Below, in pieces: positions 9,001 to 17,051 of a stretch of 64,000 nucleotides of DNA. Below the pieces are notes generated by a model, which saw nothing but the letters and a program-made list of their open reading frames with translations, was not told where the DNA came from and ran no database searches. The first letter of the stretch is position 1, and the number at the start of each line of letters is the position of its first letter. Both the position numbers and the translations under genes were made by a program. The stretch covers positions 5,920,501-5,984,500 of the forward strand of contig NZ_JAQNDO010000001.1 in assembly GCF_028369105.1 (NCBI RefSeq), read 5' to 3'. The stretch is from Polyangium mundeleinium (GTDB lineage: Bacteria; Myxococcota_A; Polyangia; Polyangiales; Polyangiaceae).

Positions 9001-9924
9001 GGGCGGCGCGCCAGCGTCGGTGATGGTGATCGGCTTCTGGCCGGGGAGGGAGCGGACCGCCGAGGCGCTGCTGCGATCGGTCGCGGGCGGATCGTTGTTG
9101 AGCTGGCCGACGCGGGCGAGGGCGCGGGCGAGCTCGCCGCTGTTTTCGAAGCGATCCTCGCGGCTTCGCGCGACCGAGCGCAGGATCACGTCGGCGAGCG
9201 CCTCGGGCACGTCGAAGCGGATGCTCTGCGGGTTCGGCGGATCTTCCAGCACGAGGCGGCCGAGCAGCGCGATCACGTGCTCCGTCTCGAAGACGTTCCG
9301 TCCCGTCACGAGGCGGAACAGCACCGCGCCGAGCGAGTACACGTCGGCGCGCTCGTCGATCGGCTCGCCGCGGGCCTGCTCGGGGGCCATGAAATGCGGC
9401 GTCCCGATGATCGTCCCGCGCTCGGTCTGGTACTCGTCGGGGACGGGCGGCTTCACCACGCCGAAATCGATCAGCTTGATGGCCGTGCCCTTGCCGCGGA
9501 CGAGGAAGATGTTCGAGAGCTTGAGGTCGCGATGAACAACGTTTCGCGCGTGGATCGCGGCCATCGCCGCGGCCGATCGCCGGACGACCTCCACCGCGTC
9601 GCGCATGCCGAGCGGCGCGCGCCGCTGTCGCTGGCCGAGGTCCTCGCCGTCGAGCCATTCCATCGCGAAGAACAGCCGCCCGTCGTTCCACGTCCCGTGC
9701 GTGACGTACTGGACGATGTTCGGGTGACGCAGGTCCGCGAGAATGGCGATCTCGCGCATGAACCGCACGCGCTCCTGCGGCGTCGCGCTGTCGCGCAGGA
9801 GCTTCAGCGCGACTTCCTGTCCCGTGAGCTGGTCGGTCGCCTTGTAAATGTCCCCCATGCCGCCGCTGCCTGCGCGACCTTCGATGAGGAACCGGTCCGA
9901 CGCCTGACTGAACTCCGGGACCAC
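6016..9924 (-). CDS. Ser/Thr kinase - degenerate cyclase-like - AAA ATPase - TPR regulator
   Basis: Large signalling protein of 1302 residues. The kinase domain (about 10-275) has all main motifs: GRAGSGGMG (16-24), Lys 41, HRDLKLSN (131-138), DFG (153-155), MAPEQ (179-183). Residues about 319-455 look like a nucleotide-cyclase-type domain in which I cannot find the metal-binding aspartates. A P-loop ATPase module follows: Walker A GAVGIGKS (502-509) and Walker B VLVLEDVHWADD (635-646), in the style of the ATPase fused to PknK and LuxR/MalT-type regulators. About 500 C-terminal residues are TPR-like helices. No transmembrane segment is seen, so it is probably cytoplasmic. The likely job is phosphorylation-linked transcription or stress signalling, inferred from architecture. 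It is convergent with nothing and lies 99 bp upstream of skp. Confidence 0.93.
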   Translation of the reverse strand: MVPEFSQASDRFLIEGRAGSGGMGDIYKATDQLTGQEVALKLLRDSATPQERVRFMREIAILADLRHPNIVQYVTHGTWNDGRLFFAMEWLDGEDLGQRQRRAPLGMRDAVEVVRRSAAAMAAIHARNVVHRDLKLSNIFLVRGKGTAIKLIDFGVVKPPVPDEYQTERGTIIGTPHFMAPEQARGEPIDERADVYSLGAVLFRLVTGRNVFETEHVIALLGRLVLEDPPNPQSIRFDVPEALADVILRSVARSREDRFENSGELARALARVGQLNNDPPATDRSSASAVRSLPGQKPITITDAGAPPVPASRPGSAERRVVASVLFELAGARLDAEADQKLRAVLGDDTRLEPLLDQQMVAVLGVEHSRGDEVMRAARAALVVTQALPTARAAVAIGLAIRGRANLAGQALERAVGQIELASLGTVRVDTHAASALEGRFVLQADARGGVLLREDTSGFVARQLLGRPTPTVGREKEIALLQGIYGELLEDATPRGALVLGAVGIGKSRVRSELVQRLELAPVRPELLICRGDSLSQTSSLSALGRALRAVMGLQDGEAPADQVVKVRRHVASRLPPGQRFVAGFLGELVGVTFPDQDDEPLRAARASAELMQARLRMSLEAYVRAEADRAPQVLVLEDVHWADDTTLEMVDWLLGCADLRFAVFAFGRTELASRLGALWERRNITRLSLAPLSPLAADRLVSAALPGMDAATRANLVKRADGNALFLEELVRCAAEGRNELPLTVQAVVQLRLDRMSSKVREVLRAASVFGQSFWTGGVTALIGRSVGLELSELFAAEIVARQPESRIAGEDEWIFRQALVRDAAYEAILDEDRAALHLAAGNWLESVGDVDAGLIARHADAGGAHERAARLYARATKQAYTNGAQLETALELANRGLACGATGEVRVQLLVARAQFSIFMGRLLDGIAAAEEAAQLARAGSDMWGEAQRLAAAALIESGRAAEGDDRAARALTPPYANTLSPPIRASLLAVRVRGLVDRLQPGEAMRVANDAVEAARASGASEALVRALDARLFAIAHMNDPSEVVTTGASLIEVAESISDIAFATRGRLNVGSALNHLGMFEEAQSMLERALFDARARRMRILEAFALHNLGMSYARLGNLDLGIDHQRQAARIADETNAARLRVNTRIYETIFLVWRGAPGDLATALSLARWAIEETRAQPALQVLALFALSRVQLARRAVDAAVETARDANARLASAPVEEWEEGIRVTLVEALLSVGEDEEANAVLDAAFTALTERVRTIRMPHHREAFVRRNEEVYRIVQYAYHRLGRYFQAGT

Positions 9925-10067
9925 TGCGCGTACAGGCTACGCGAGGTCCCGCGCGTGAGGGTAGATTTCCGATCGGAGAGCACGGGAAACGTCCCACCCC
10001 GAAAAATTTCGTCCGCGCGTGCCCGCATCTTCCCGCCTCCGCCGCCTCGTGTCATGGCGACGCTTGC

Positions 10068-11234
10068 ATGGCCGAGCCGCTCAAGTTCTTCTTCGACGAA
10101 CGCCTCGTGCGCCGCATCGCGGCCTCGATCCAGGGCGCCTGGCCCGATTTTCCATCACGAACGTTCATCGCCGAGGCCAAGACCGGACTCGACGACAAGG
10201 AGCTCAAGGAGCGCGGGCGCCACATCGCCGCGGCGCTCGGGCGCGCCTTGCCGGCCGACTTCGAGCGCGCGGTGGACATCCTCCTTCGCTCGCTCGAGAC
10301 GCCCGCGTCCCGCGACGAGGGCGCGATGTCGAGCTTTTTCTACCTCCCGCATCTGACCTTCGTGGCGGAACGAGGGCTCGAGCACTTCGAGGCCTCGATG
10401 CGCGCCCAGCACGCGCTCACCCAGGTGTTCACGGCCGAGTTCTCGATCCGACCCTTCCTCCTCCGCGACCCGGAGCGATCGCTCGCGCGGCTCCGGACCT
10501 GGGCGACCGATCCGAGCGCCCACGTGCGCCGCCTCGTCTCCGAGGGCACGCGCCCGCGGCTTCCGTGGGCCCAGCGTTTGCCCGCGTTCATCGAGGATCC
10601 CACGCCCGTCCTCGAGCTGCTCGAGCTCCTGAAGGACGATCCCGAGCCGTACGTTCGCAACAGCGTGGCGAACAACCTCAACGACATTGCCAAGGATCAT
10701 CCGGATCGGGTCGTCGCTTTGTGCCGCCACTGGCTGGAGGGAGCGGGGCCGGGCCGCACGTGGATCGTCCGGCACGCGCTCCGCTGGCTCGTCAAGCGCG
10801 GGCATCCGGGGGCGCTCGCGCTCTTTGGCGCCTCGGCTGCACCCGAAATTGCAATCGAGCGGGCGAGCGTCACGCCGAAGAAGGTCCCCCTCGGCGAGGA
10901 GGCGCGATTCTCTTGCGAAATCGTCTCGCGCGCGGGCGCGCCGCAGCGGCTCGTCGTCGATGCGGTGATTCATTATCCCGGCGCAACCGGAAAACACCGC
11001 CCCAAGGTCTTCAAGGTGCGCACGATCGAGCTCTCGCCGTCGGGGCGGGAGACGATTCAGGGCCGGGTATCGCTCGTCGATTTGACGACGCGCCGCCATT
11101 ACCCGGGCGAACACCGGATCGAGCTCCGGATCAATGGCGAAGATTTTGCGCTTGGCCAGTTCGAAGCCATTGCATCGCGTAATGGAGGCCGCGCCGCACC
11201 CGGACGTGATTCCAGGCATGGCCGTCCGCGATAG
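10068..11234 (+). CDS. alkC: AlkC-type DNA alkylation repair glycosylase
   Basis: Removes alkylated bases from DNA (base excision repair) without base flipping, as known for the HEAT-like-repeat AlkC/AlkD superfamily. Residues about 30-255 are helical repeats with the family signature VRRLVSEGTRPRLPWAQRLP and DPEPYVRNSVANNLNDIAKD followed by HWLEG. Residues about 260-365 form a beta-rich domain (ATPKKVPLGEEARFSC-like start at about 265, ending HRIELRINGEDFALGQFE). This matches the Ig-like domain that AlkC proteins carry in addition to the repeats. Length (388) fits. The start ATG at 10068 is 143 bp from the divergent kinase start at 9924. The last 20 residues are a basic extension. Confidence 0.9.
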   Translation: MAEPLKFFFDERLVRRIAASIQGAWPDFPSRTFIAEAKTGLDDKELKERGRHIAAALGRALPADFERAVDILLRSLETPASRDEGAMSSFFYLPHLTFVAERGLEHFEASMRAQHALTQVFTAEFSIRPFLLRDPERSLARLRTWATDPSAHVRRLVSEGTRPRLPWAQRLPAFIEDPTPVLELLELLKDDPEPYVRNSVANNLNDIAKDHPDRVVALCRHWLEGAGPGRTWIVRHALRWLVKRGHPGALALFGASAAPEIAIERASVTPKKVPLGEEARFSCEIVSRAGAPQRLVVDAVIHYPGATGKHRPKVFKVRTIELSPSGRETIQGRVSLVDLTTRRHYPGEHRIELRINGEDFALGQFEAIASRNGGRAAPGRDSRHGRPR

Positions 11235-11240
11235 CAAGGG

Positions 11241-11359
11241 CCTTGCCAGCGCGTCGATCGGTCATTGGGTGCAAAATCGCCGCACGGCGATGCAAAGGGT
11301 GGATCGGAATGGATCCAGAGGGGACGACGAGCCACCCGAGCGTCACGGCCCTGGCAAGG
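11241..11359 (+). other. Intergenic stretch with nested inverted repeats (candidate structured RNA)
   Basis: Between alkC and the next start I see several mutually compatible stems. An outer 9-bp pair is CCTTGCCAG (11241-11249) with CTGGCAAGG (11351-11359). Inside it is a hairpin ATCGCCG/CGGCGAT around 11276-11291. Next is GGGTGG (11297-11302) with CCACCC (11332-11337), enclosing TGGATC/GATCCA around 11301-11318. A further 7-bp stem, CACGTCC/GGACGTG, lies at 11366-11398. Together they could fold as a closed multibranch structure, on either strand. It matches no RNA class I recognise. High GC makes chance stems common, so confidence is low. Confidence 0.3.
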
Positions 11360-11453
11360 GGTGAACACGTCCTGGTCGGCGAGCCTGTTTTGGACGTGGG
11401 GGGCGGGGATGTCCCTGTGGCAGTTTCGCAGCGAGGGTGGTATCTTCGTCACG

Positions 11454-11972
11454 ATGTCGTTCATCCTCAAGTCCACACCACCGCCGGCGCCGCCGAGCAG
11501 CGGCCGCGCCTCGGTGGTTCCTCCTCCGGGAGGCCTGTCGGCGCCGCGTGATACGGGCCGTCTCGCCTCGCTTTCAGGGGGCCAGGGCGTACTCGAGGGG
11601 GGGGTGCTCGACGTATCGCGCTGGCCGCTCGTCGTCCTGGTCAATCACCCGCGCGCGAACGAGGCGCAAACCGAGCAGTTCGTCAAAAATCTGGCGCTCG
11701 TCCTCCGGAGCCGCGGAGGGAAGTTCGCCCTTTTGCACGATTATCGCGGGACGAAGGAGCTCTCGCCCAAACAACGCAAGACGATGGCGGATCACATCGC
11801 GCAGAACGTCGAGATTTATCGCCGCTGCTCGGCCTGCGCGTTCGTCGTCGACGCGGCCTTCCCCAAAGGCGCGCTCACCGCGATTTTCTGGATGTCGACG
11901 CCGCCCTATCCCTACCGCATGTTCCCCGACGTCGAGTCGGCCGAGCGCTGGGCCCTCGGCAGCCTCGGCTGA
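11454..11972 (+). CDS. Small cytoplasmic protein, possibly SpoIIAA/STAS-like fold
   Basis: 172 residues, function unknown. The frame is open further upstream; ATG 11454 is chosen because the residues before it look like translated noncoding DNA. ATG 11409 is an alternative. An N-terminal Pro/Ser/Gly-rich stretch (about 1-45) is followed by a compact alpha/beta domain: WPLVVLVNHPRANEAQTEQF, LRSRGGKFALLHDYRG, helix with KQRKTMADHIAQNVEIYRR, CAFVVDAAFPKGALTAIFWM, and MFPDVESAERWA. The order beta-helix-beta-helix and the closing Trp motif resemble SpoIIAA-like/STAS-like domains found in myxobacteria; this is a fold guess from pattern only. It heads a run of co-directional genes. Confidence 0.72.
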   Translation: MSFILKSTPPPAPPSSGRASVVPPPGGLSAPRDTGRLASLSGGQGVLEGGVLDVSRWPLVVLVNHPRANEAQTEQFVKNLALVLRSRGGKFALLHDYRGTKELSPKQRKTMADHIAQNVEIYRRCSACAFVVDAAFPKGALTAIFWMSTPPYPYRMFPDVESAERWALGSLG

Positions 11973-12072
11973 CGAACCCCGGCGCCCCGTTTTCGCCGTC
12001 AAACGGGAGGCGCGGATGCGGAGGGCTGCTTTCCCGTTGTCCTCGCGTCGAGGTCGTGCGAGCGTCCCGGAC

Positions 12073-13242
12073 ATGGGTCTCCCCTCGCACTGGTGGAAGG
12101 ATCAAAAGCCTTTCCTCGACGCGCTCTTCGCAGACACGGCGGGGGATTCGGGGCAGCCAGGGAAAACGGGCTGGGTGTGGCTGAGCGAGCACGAGAGCCG
12201 CGAGGCGTCCGCGCGGATCCACAGCACGGAGGCGCGGGACGATGCGCCGCTCGAGGCGTGGATCCCCGCGGAAGCGCACGAGGCTTGCCTCGGTATGCTC
12301 GAAGGCGCGGTCCCGCTCGCGACGCGCGGCGATCTGCGCGCCGACCGCTGGATGCGGAAGATCCACAATCCAACGTTGTTCGCCGACCCTGCGCGGCCGG
12401 ATCAGCTCTGGATCGCGCTCCACGAGACCACGCCTCCGCCGCTGTGGATCCCCGCGGGGACGACGGCGGCGTCGCTCGCCGCGGCCTTTGCGCCGTACAT
12501 CTGGCCCGAGACGCAGGATCCATTGCCGGCGGTGGTCGGTTTGCCCCGGAGCGTCCGGATCTTCCTCGGCACCGAGACCGAGATGGGCGCCGATTTCGAG
12601 ACCATCGCGCGGTTTTTCCAGGGCCTGCCCGGCACCGACAGCCTGCCCTGGGGGACGCGGTTCGCCGAGGATCCGTGGCCGGATCACCCCACGGGGATCG
12701 CGCTCGTCGGGGCCGGGTATCGAATGCCAGAGAACATGGCGCAAGTCGACGGGGCCGTGCCGAGCATCACGCTGCGGTCACGCCGCCTCGGCGCCACGAT
12801 AACCATCTCTTCGATGGGCAAATTCTGCGTGCTCGAGGTCCGTTATGCCCCCGTCGCGCACGAGAGCATCCTGCCGGTGCTCACGCAGATCCTGCCGGGT
12901 TTGCCCAAGGGGTTGCCCTCGGACATGCCCGTCGACGCGCTCGCGGTCGTGGCGCGGTTTCGTGGATATCAGGCGGACGAGCTCCTGGAAATGGTCCGCA
13001 ATCCCGAGGAGACGCCGTCGCTCGGCTATCATGGGATGGCGTGCCTCGCGACGATGGGCGATGACGGCGCCGCCGTGCGGACCTTGCTCGCCGAGTTCGG
13101 GGGCCGCGAGGATCCCCGGCAGCGGGGCCTCGGGTATCAGCTCGCTTCCTTCGCGCGGCACAAGCGATTTCTCCACGAGGCGCTCCTTCGCGAGACGGAG
13201 GCCGGGAACATCGAGGATTTGCGGAGAGCCCTCCGACCCTGA
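12073..13242 (+). CDS. Uncharacterised 389-residue protein with HEAT-like C-terminus
   Basis: No family recognised. ATG 12073 begins MGLPSHWWKDQKPFLDALF; ATG 12016 is an in-frame alternative with a basic extension, and the frame is open well upstream. The first 270 residues are mixed alpha/beta with many Trp and Pro and no membrane segment. Residues about 295-389 are helical with a repeat-like pattern (ELLEMVRNPEETPSLGYHGM ... AVRTLLAEFGGREDPRQRGL), as in HEAT-type repeats. The stop is 15 bp before the start of the TPR gene at 13258, so the two are very probably one operon and may act together. Confidence 0.78.
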   Translation: MGLPSHWWKDQKPFLDALFADTAGDSGQPGKTGWVWLSEHESREASARIHSTEARDDAPLEAWIPAEAHEACLGMLEGAVPLATRGDLRADRWMRKIHNPTLFADPARPDQLWIALHETTPPPLWIPAGTTAASLAAAFAPYIWPETQDPLPAVVGLPRSVRIFLGTETEMGADFETIARFFQGLPGTDSLPWGTRFAEDPWPDHPTGIALVGAGYRMPENMAQVDGAVPSITLRSRRLGATITISSMGKFCVLEVRYAPVAHESILPVLTQILPGLPKGLPSDMPVDALAVVARFRGYQADELLEMVRNPEETPSLGYHGMACLATMGDDGAAVRTLLAEFGGREDPRQRGLGYQLASFARHKRFLHEALLRETEAGNIEDLRRALRP

Positions 13243-13257
13243 CCTTCGAGGAACACC

Positions 13258-16200
13258 GTGAGCGAACAAATCGTGTATTTTCTTCGCGAGGACGTCCCGC
13301 TGCGCTCGATCTTCGAGGGCGTTCTCCGCGAGGGGTTTCAGATCGTGCGACGCGCGCCGCGCAAGGCCGATGCGCCGCCCTTCTGGAGCGTCAACATGGG
13401 CGAAGGGCGGCACATGGTGCTCGTCGATTCTCCCCTGTTCGGCGTCCGCTACATCGAATGGCGGAGCGGCAAGCCGATGCCCGCCTGGCTCGAATCGTCG
13501 GTCGTGCGTCGCTCGGTGGACGAGCTCGCGACGCGGGCGGAGGCGGCGAAGGCGCCTGAAGAGAAGATCGCCACGCTTTGCGAGGCCGTCGCTGTGGCGG
13601 CGCCGACGCTGCCCGACCGAATTCGCAGCGTGCTCGCGGCGAGATTACGCGACGGCGAGGAGGCCGTCCGCTTTATGGCGCACAAGGCCGTTGTGGCGCT
13701 GTCGGACGCGTCGCTGGAGCAGACGCTCGGCGAGATGCTCGCGGGCGGGCCCGTGCCCGAGGACATGCTGGCATGGGCGCGTGAGCTCCACGCGCTTGCA
13801 GAAAAAGCCGTGCGCGGCGATTTCATCGATGATCTCGATACGCAGAACGAAGATTATCTGCGCGACGCGCTCCGGCGTGATCTGACAGAGAAAAAATGGC
13901 GCCGCGTGGAGGTCGCCGCGGCGCGGCTCCTGTGGAAGGAGATGCCGCTCTACGAGCTCGAAGCGGCGGCCGCGTGGGCGCAGGCCATGGCGGCGACCGG
14001 GCGCGTCTGGAAGGCGTACTTCGCGGCGCTGCTCGTCTCGGAGATCGAGCGCTCGCGTGGGGAGGAAGGCCTCGCGGCCGTCGTGCGGGCCGAGATCGAG
14101 CCGACGCTGGCGTCGCGCGAGGATCTGCCGATCCGGGAGGATCTGCACCCGATCCTCTGGATCGTGCGGGACCGATTGAATGACGACTACACGGCGGCGT
14201 GTGATCGCGCGATCGACGCGATGGATGCGCACGTAAAGAACCTCGAGGCCGAGCGTGTTCTCTTTCGGGCGATCTCGCAGCGCAATGGCCCCGAAGGGCG
14301 GCCGCTCGCGAAAAAGCTCCGGGATCTCTTGCCAGGCGCGATCACGCCGCTCGCGCTCCTCACGTATCTGCATGAATCGGGCGATACGGGGGACGAGGCG
14401 CTCGCGGACGCCGAGGCGCTCGCGGCGGCGATGGCCCAGCGCGAGCTCGTGGCGAAAGGAAAGGCCGAGCCGCCTTCACCCGAGATCGCCTCGTTCGACG
14501 CGTGGGCCGAGGGGATCCTCGCGTACCAGGCGCGGAGGCCGAAGGATCTCATTCGCGAGCACATCCGGATCTTGCAGAAGCGCGGCGACAACGAGGGCGC
14601 CCTGCGCGCCGCCGAGCGCGCGATTGTCGCGGAGGACTCGGCCCTCGCCTGGATGGACAAGGGCTTCATCCTCACGTCGATGAAGCGCCACGCGGACGCG
14701 ATTGCGGCGTACACCGAGGCGATCGCGCGCGTCGACAAGGACGGCAAGGTGCTGCTCGGCGGCAGCTACGACGTCCTCTGGTTCAATCGGGCCTGCGAGC
14801 GCGCGATCACGGGCGATCACGAGGGCGCGCTGCGCGATCTCGCCATCGTCGTCGCGAAAGACAAGGAATGGATCGACAAGGCGCGGGCCGACGATTATTT
14901 CGATTCGGTCCGCGAAGATCCACGCTTCGAGGGGATCCTCGCGGGGACGTACGAGTTCCCGCCGGAGAGCGCGCCCTTCGATTGGAAGACGCTCGCCGAC
15001 CACGCGAAAGGGCTCTCGTTTCTCGGGCGGTACGAGGAGGCGATCGTGGCCGGGCGCGAGGGGCTGCGCAAGGCGGAAAAGGCGCTCGGGCCCGAGGATC
15101 CGGGCCTTGCGACGTGCCTCGAAAATCTGGGATTCGCCGCGACCTGGGGCGGCGAACCCCAGCAGGGCGTGGCGGCGCTCCGCCGTGCCGTTGCCATTCG
15201 CGAGCGAATCGACGCCGGCTCGCGCGAGGCCGGGGAGGCCTATCACCACCTCGGCAGCGCCCTCGGGATGACCGGGGATGCTGCGGGCGCCGAACTTTAT
15301 TACGGAAAAGCACTCGCGCTCCGGGAAAAACACGACGGGGTCGAGAGCGCGATGGCGGCGAAGAGCTGGGGCGATATGGCTGGCCTCTCGCTCGGCGCGG
15401 GCCGGAGGGACGAGGGGATCGAGCGGCTCCACCGCGCGCGGTCCATCCTCGAAAAGGTGATCACCGGGTTCGAGGGCGAGGGGCGGGCGGCGGACGACGA
15501 TTCGCTCGTCGAGGCGCGCGCCGATCTGCTCACGACGTGTACGAATCTGCTCGTCACGCGCACGCAGGGAGGCGAGCACGAGGCCGCGATCGAGGCGGCG
15601 CGGGGCGCGGTCGCGCAGGCGGTTCACCTGGGCACGCGCATCAATCCGAGGCTCCGCACCTCCATCGCGCAGACCTTGCAAGCGCTCGTGGAGCTGGGGA
15701 TCGAAGGTGCGCTCGATACCCTCGCGGCCCTGGCCGACGCGGTCATGCCCAAGGAGCCGGCGGAGGTCGTCGAATCGCGCGTTCGCTGGTCGCGTATTCG
15801 TTTGGGGCTGCAAGCGATGCGCGAGGCTGGCTTCGGTGACGAGGTGATTCTCGCGCGCCTCAAGGACGCGCTGCGGGGCGAGCCGCCGCCGCCCGCGGTG
15901 GCGCGTGTCGCAGGCGCGACCGAGGCGCTCTCCGGGTTTGTCCAGGAGATCTCCACGACCCAGGGCACAAACATCGTGGTCACGCTCATGGCGCTGCAAA
16001 CGGCGGAGGCAGGCGGCCGCACGCTCGACGAGACGCTGCACGACCTGCAAGAGCTCGCCATCAGCTCCGTCGCTGCCTCCGTCGAGAGCAAAGAGCCAAA
16101 AACGGAACAGGGCAAGGCCTCGCAGGTGAAGAGCGACGAGCCACCGCCCTGGGAGCGTGATCCGTTCGGCAATCCGTACCTTGACAGCGAGATGAATCGG

Positions 16201-16338
16201 CGTCTCGGTTACGACGACGAGGACGACACGTACGGAGACGAGGACGGCGAGGACGAAGGCGACATCGACGCAGACGGGGACGAGGACGAAGACGAGGGCG
16301 GGTACGGCGACGACGAGGGCGACGACGAGGACGGTTGA
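13258..16338 (+). CDS. Large TPR-repeat protein with acidic C-terminal tail
   Basis: 1026 residues, GTG start. Residues 1-80 form a small alpha/beta module (IVYFLREDVPLRSIFEG ... FWSVNMGEGRHMVLVDSP). Helical repeats follow from about 85. Clear TPRs lie in the middle (NEGALRAAERAIVAEDSALA, DAIAAYTEAIARVDKDG) and at about 580-720 (KALGPEDPGLATCLENLGFA, YHHLGSALGMTGDAAGAELY), the latter of the long kinesin-light-chain type. The last 45 residues are almost all Asp, Glu and Gly. No signal peptide or membrane segment is seen. TPRs imply protein binding; the acidic tail may bind cations or basic partners (inference). It abuts the next ORF with no gap: TGA then ATG. Confidence 0.85.
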   Translation: MSEQIVYFLREDVPLRSIFEGVLREGFQIVRRAPRKADAPPFWSVNMGEGRHMVLVDSPLFGVRYIEWRSGKPMPAWLESSVVRRSVDELATRAEAAKAPEEKIATLCEAVAVAAPTLPDRIRSVLAARLRDGEEAVRFMAHKAVVALSDASLEQTLGEMLAGGPVPEDMLAWARELHALAEKAVRGDFIDDLDTQNEDYLRDALRRDLTEKKWRRVEVAAARLLWKEMPLYELEAAAAWAQAMAATGRVWKAYFAALLVSEIERSRGEEGLAAVVRAEIEPTLASREDLPIREDLHPILWIVRDRLNDDYTAACDRAIDAMDAHVKNLEAERVLFRAISQRNGPEGRPLAKKLRDLLPGAITPLALLTYLHESGDTGDEALADAEALAAAMAQRELVAKGKAEPPSPEIASFDAWAEGILAYQARRPKDLIREHIRILQKRGDNEGALRAAERAIVAEDSALAWMDKGFILTSMKRHADAIAAYTEAIARVDKDGKVLLGGSYDVLWFNRACERAITGDHEGALRDLAIVVAKDKEWIDKARADDYFDSVREDPRFEGILAGTYEFPPESAPFDWKTLADHAKGLSFLGRYEEAIVAGREGLRKAEKALGPEDPGLATCLENLGFAATWGGEPQQGVAALRRAVAIRERIDAGSREAGEAYHHLGSALGMTGDAAGAELYYGKALALREKHDGVESAMAAKSWGDMAGLSLGAGRRDEGIERLHRARSILEKVITGFEGEGRAADDDSLVEARADLLTTCTNLLVTRTQGGEHEAAIEAARGAVAQAVHLGTRINPRLRTSIAQTLQALVELGIEGALDTLAALADAVMPKEPAEVVESRVRWSRIRLGLQAMREAGFGDEVILARLKDALRGEPPPPAVARVAGATEALSGFVQEISTTQGTNIVVTLMALQTAEAGGRTLDETLHDLQELAISSVAASVESKEPKTEQGKASQVKSDEPPPWERDPFGNPYLDSEMNRRLGYDDEDDTYGDEDGEDEGDIDADGDEDEDEGGYGDDEGDDEDG

Positions 16339-16971
16339 ATGAGCGAGGGCCCGGGGAACGACGTACTCGCGACACGCCGGCCGTATCTGGCCGCGGCTTT
16401 CGTGCTGATCATGGGTGCCCGCATCCTTGGGACGGCCTTGTCGCCGGTGCTCTTCGCGCACGCGCCCCTCGCGCTCCTCGCGCTCTCCCCGGTCCCCGCC
16501 AATCTCGTCCTCGTCGCGGGGGTCTCCTCGCCGGTCGCGTACTGGGCCGTTGCATGGCCCATCTGCGTCGGGCAATGCCTGCTCGCGTATCTGTTTGGTC
16601 GCTCCGAGGGGACCCACGCCCTGCGCTGGCTCGTCGCGCGGGGGGTTGCCTCCGAGGGGCGCGTCGAGCGTCTCATGAGGCCGATGCGGATGAGCGCGCC
16701 CTTGCTCGTGATGGCCGTTCCAGGCCCCATCGCCAGCACCCTCGCGGGCGCATTCGCCGCCCCGGCGCGCCTGCTCGTGCCTGCGATCTTCGTGGCGCAG
16801 ACCCTCTGGATCGGCCTCTGCCGCTTCTTCGGCGAGGCGCTCCTCGGCTGGATCGCGGCGCTGCGGGCAGAGGTCGTGAAGCACGCCTTGCCCTTGACGC
16901 TCGTCACTGTGGCGATCGTGACGTTCGTTCATTTCCGCAAGAAATGGGCGAAGCGCGCCGAGCGCCCGTGA
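16339..16971 (+). CDS. Polytopic membrane protein, DedA/VTT-like
   Basis: 210 residues with about five hydrophobic segments. They include AAAFVLIMGARILGTALSPV, LALLALSPVPANLVLVAGV, WAVAWPICVGQCLLAYLFG, SAPLLVMAVPGPIASTLAGA and LPLTLVTVAIVTFVHF. The layout, with a PGP-containing loop after an Arg-rich stretch and a basic C-terminus, resembles the VTT/DedA-type small membrane proteins implicated in lipid carrier recycling, but the match is by eye and weak. The ATG is immediately after the stop of the TPR gene, so it is almost certainly co-translated. Confidence 0.78.
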   Translation: MSEGPGNDVLATRRPYLAAAFVLIMGARILGTALSPVLFAHAPLALLALSPVPANLVLVAGVSSPVAYWAVAWPICVGQCLLAYLFGRSEGTHALRWLVARGVASEGRVERLMRPMRMSAPLLVMAVPGPIASTLAGAFAAPARLLVPAIFVAQTLWIGLCRFFGEALLGWIAALRAEVVKHALPLTLVTVAIVTFVHFRKKWAKRAERP

Positions 16972-17051
16972 CTTGGGCTTGACGAGGGCGCCCTGTTCGC
17001 CCGACGCTGGGAGACTGCCGCGCCATCCCGCGCGTCTCGGGCGAGACATCA

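Noticed and set aside
5653-10356. 1567-codon plus-strand ORF antisense to the kinase gene
   Set aside because: It reads the complement of a kinase with intact motifs; composition is Arg/Glu/Ala shadow coding with no domain.
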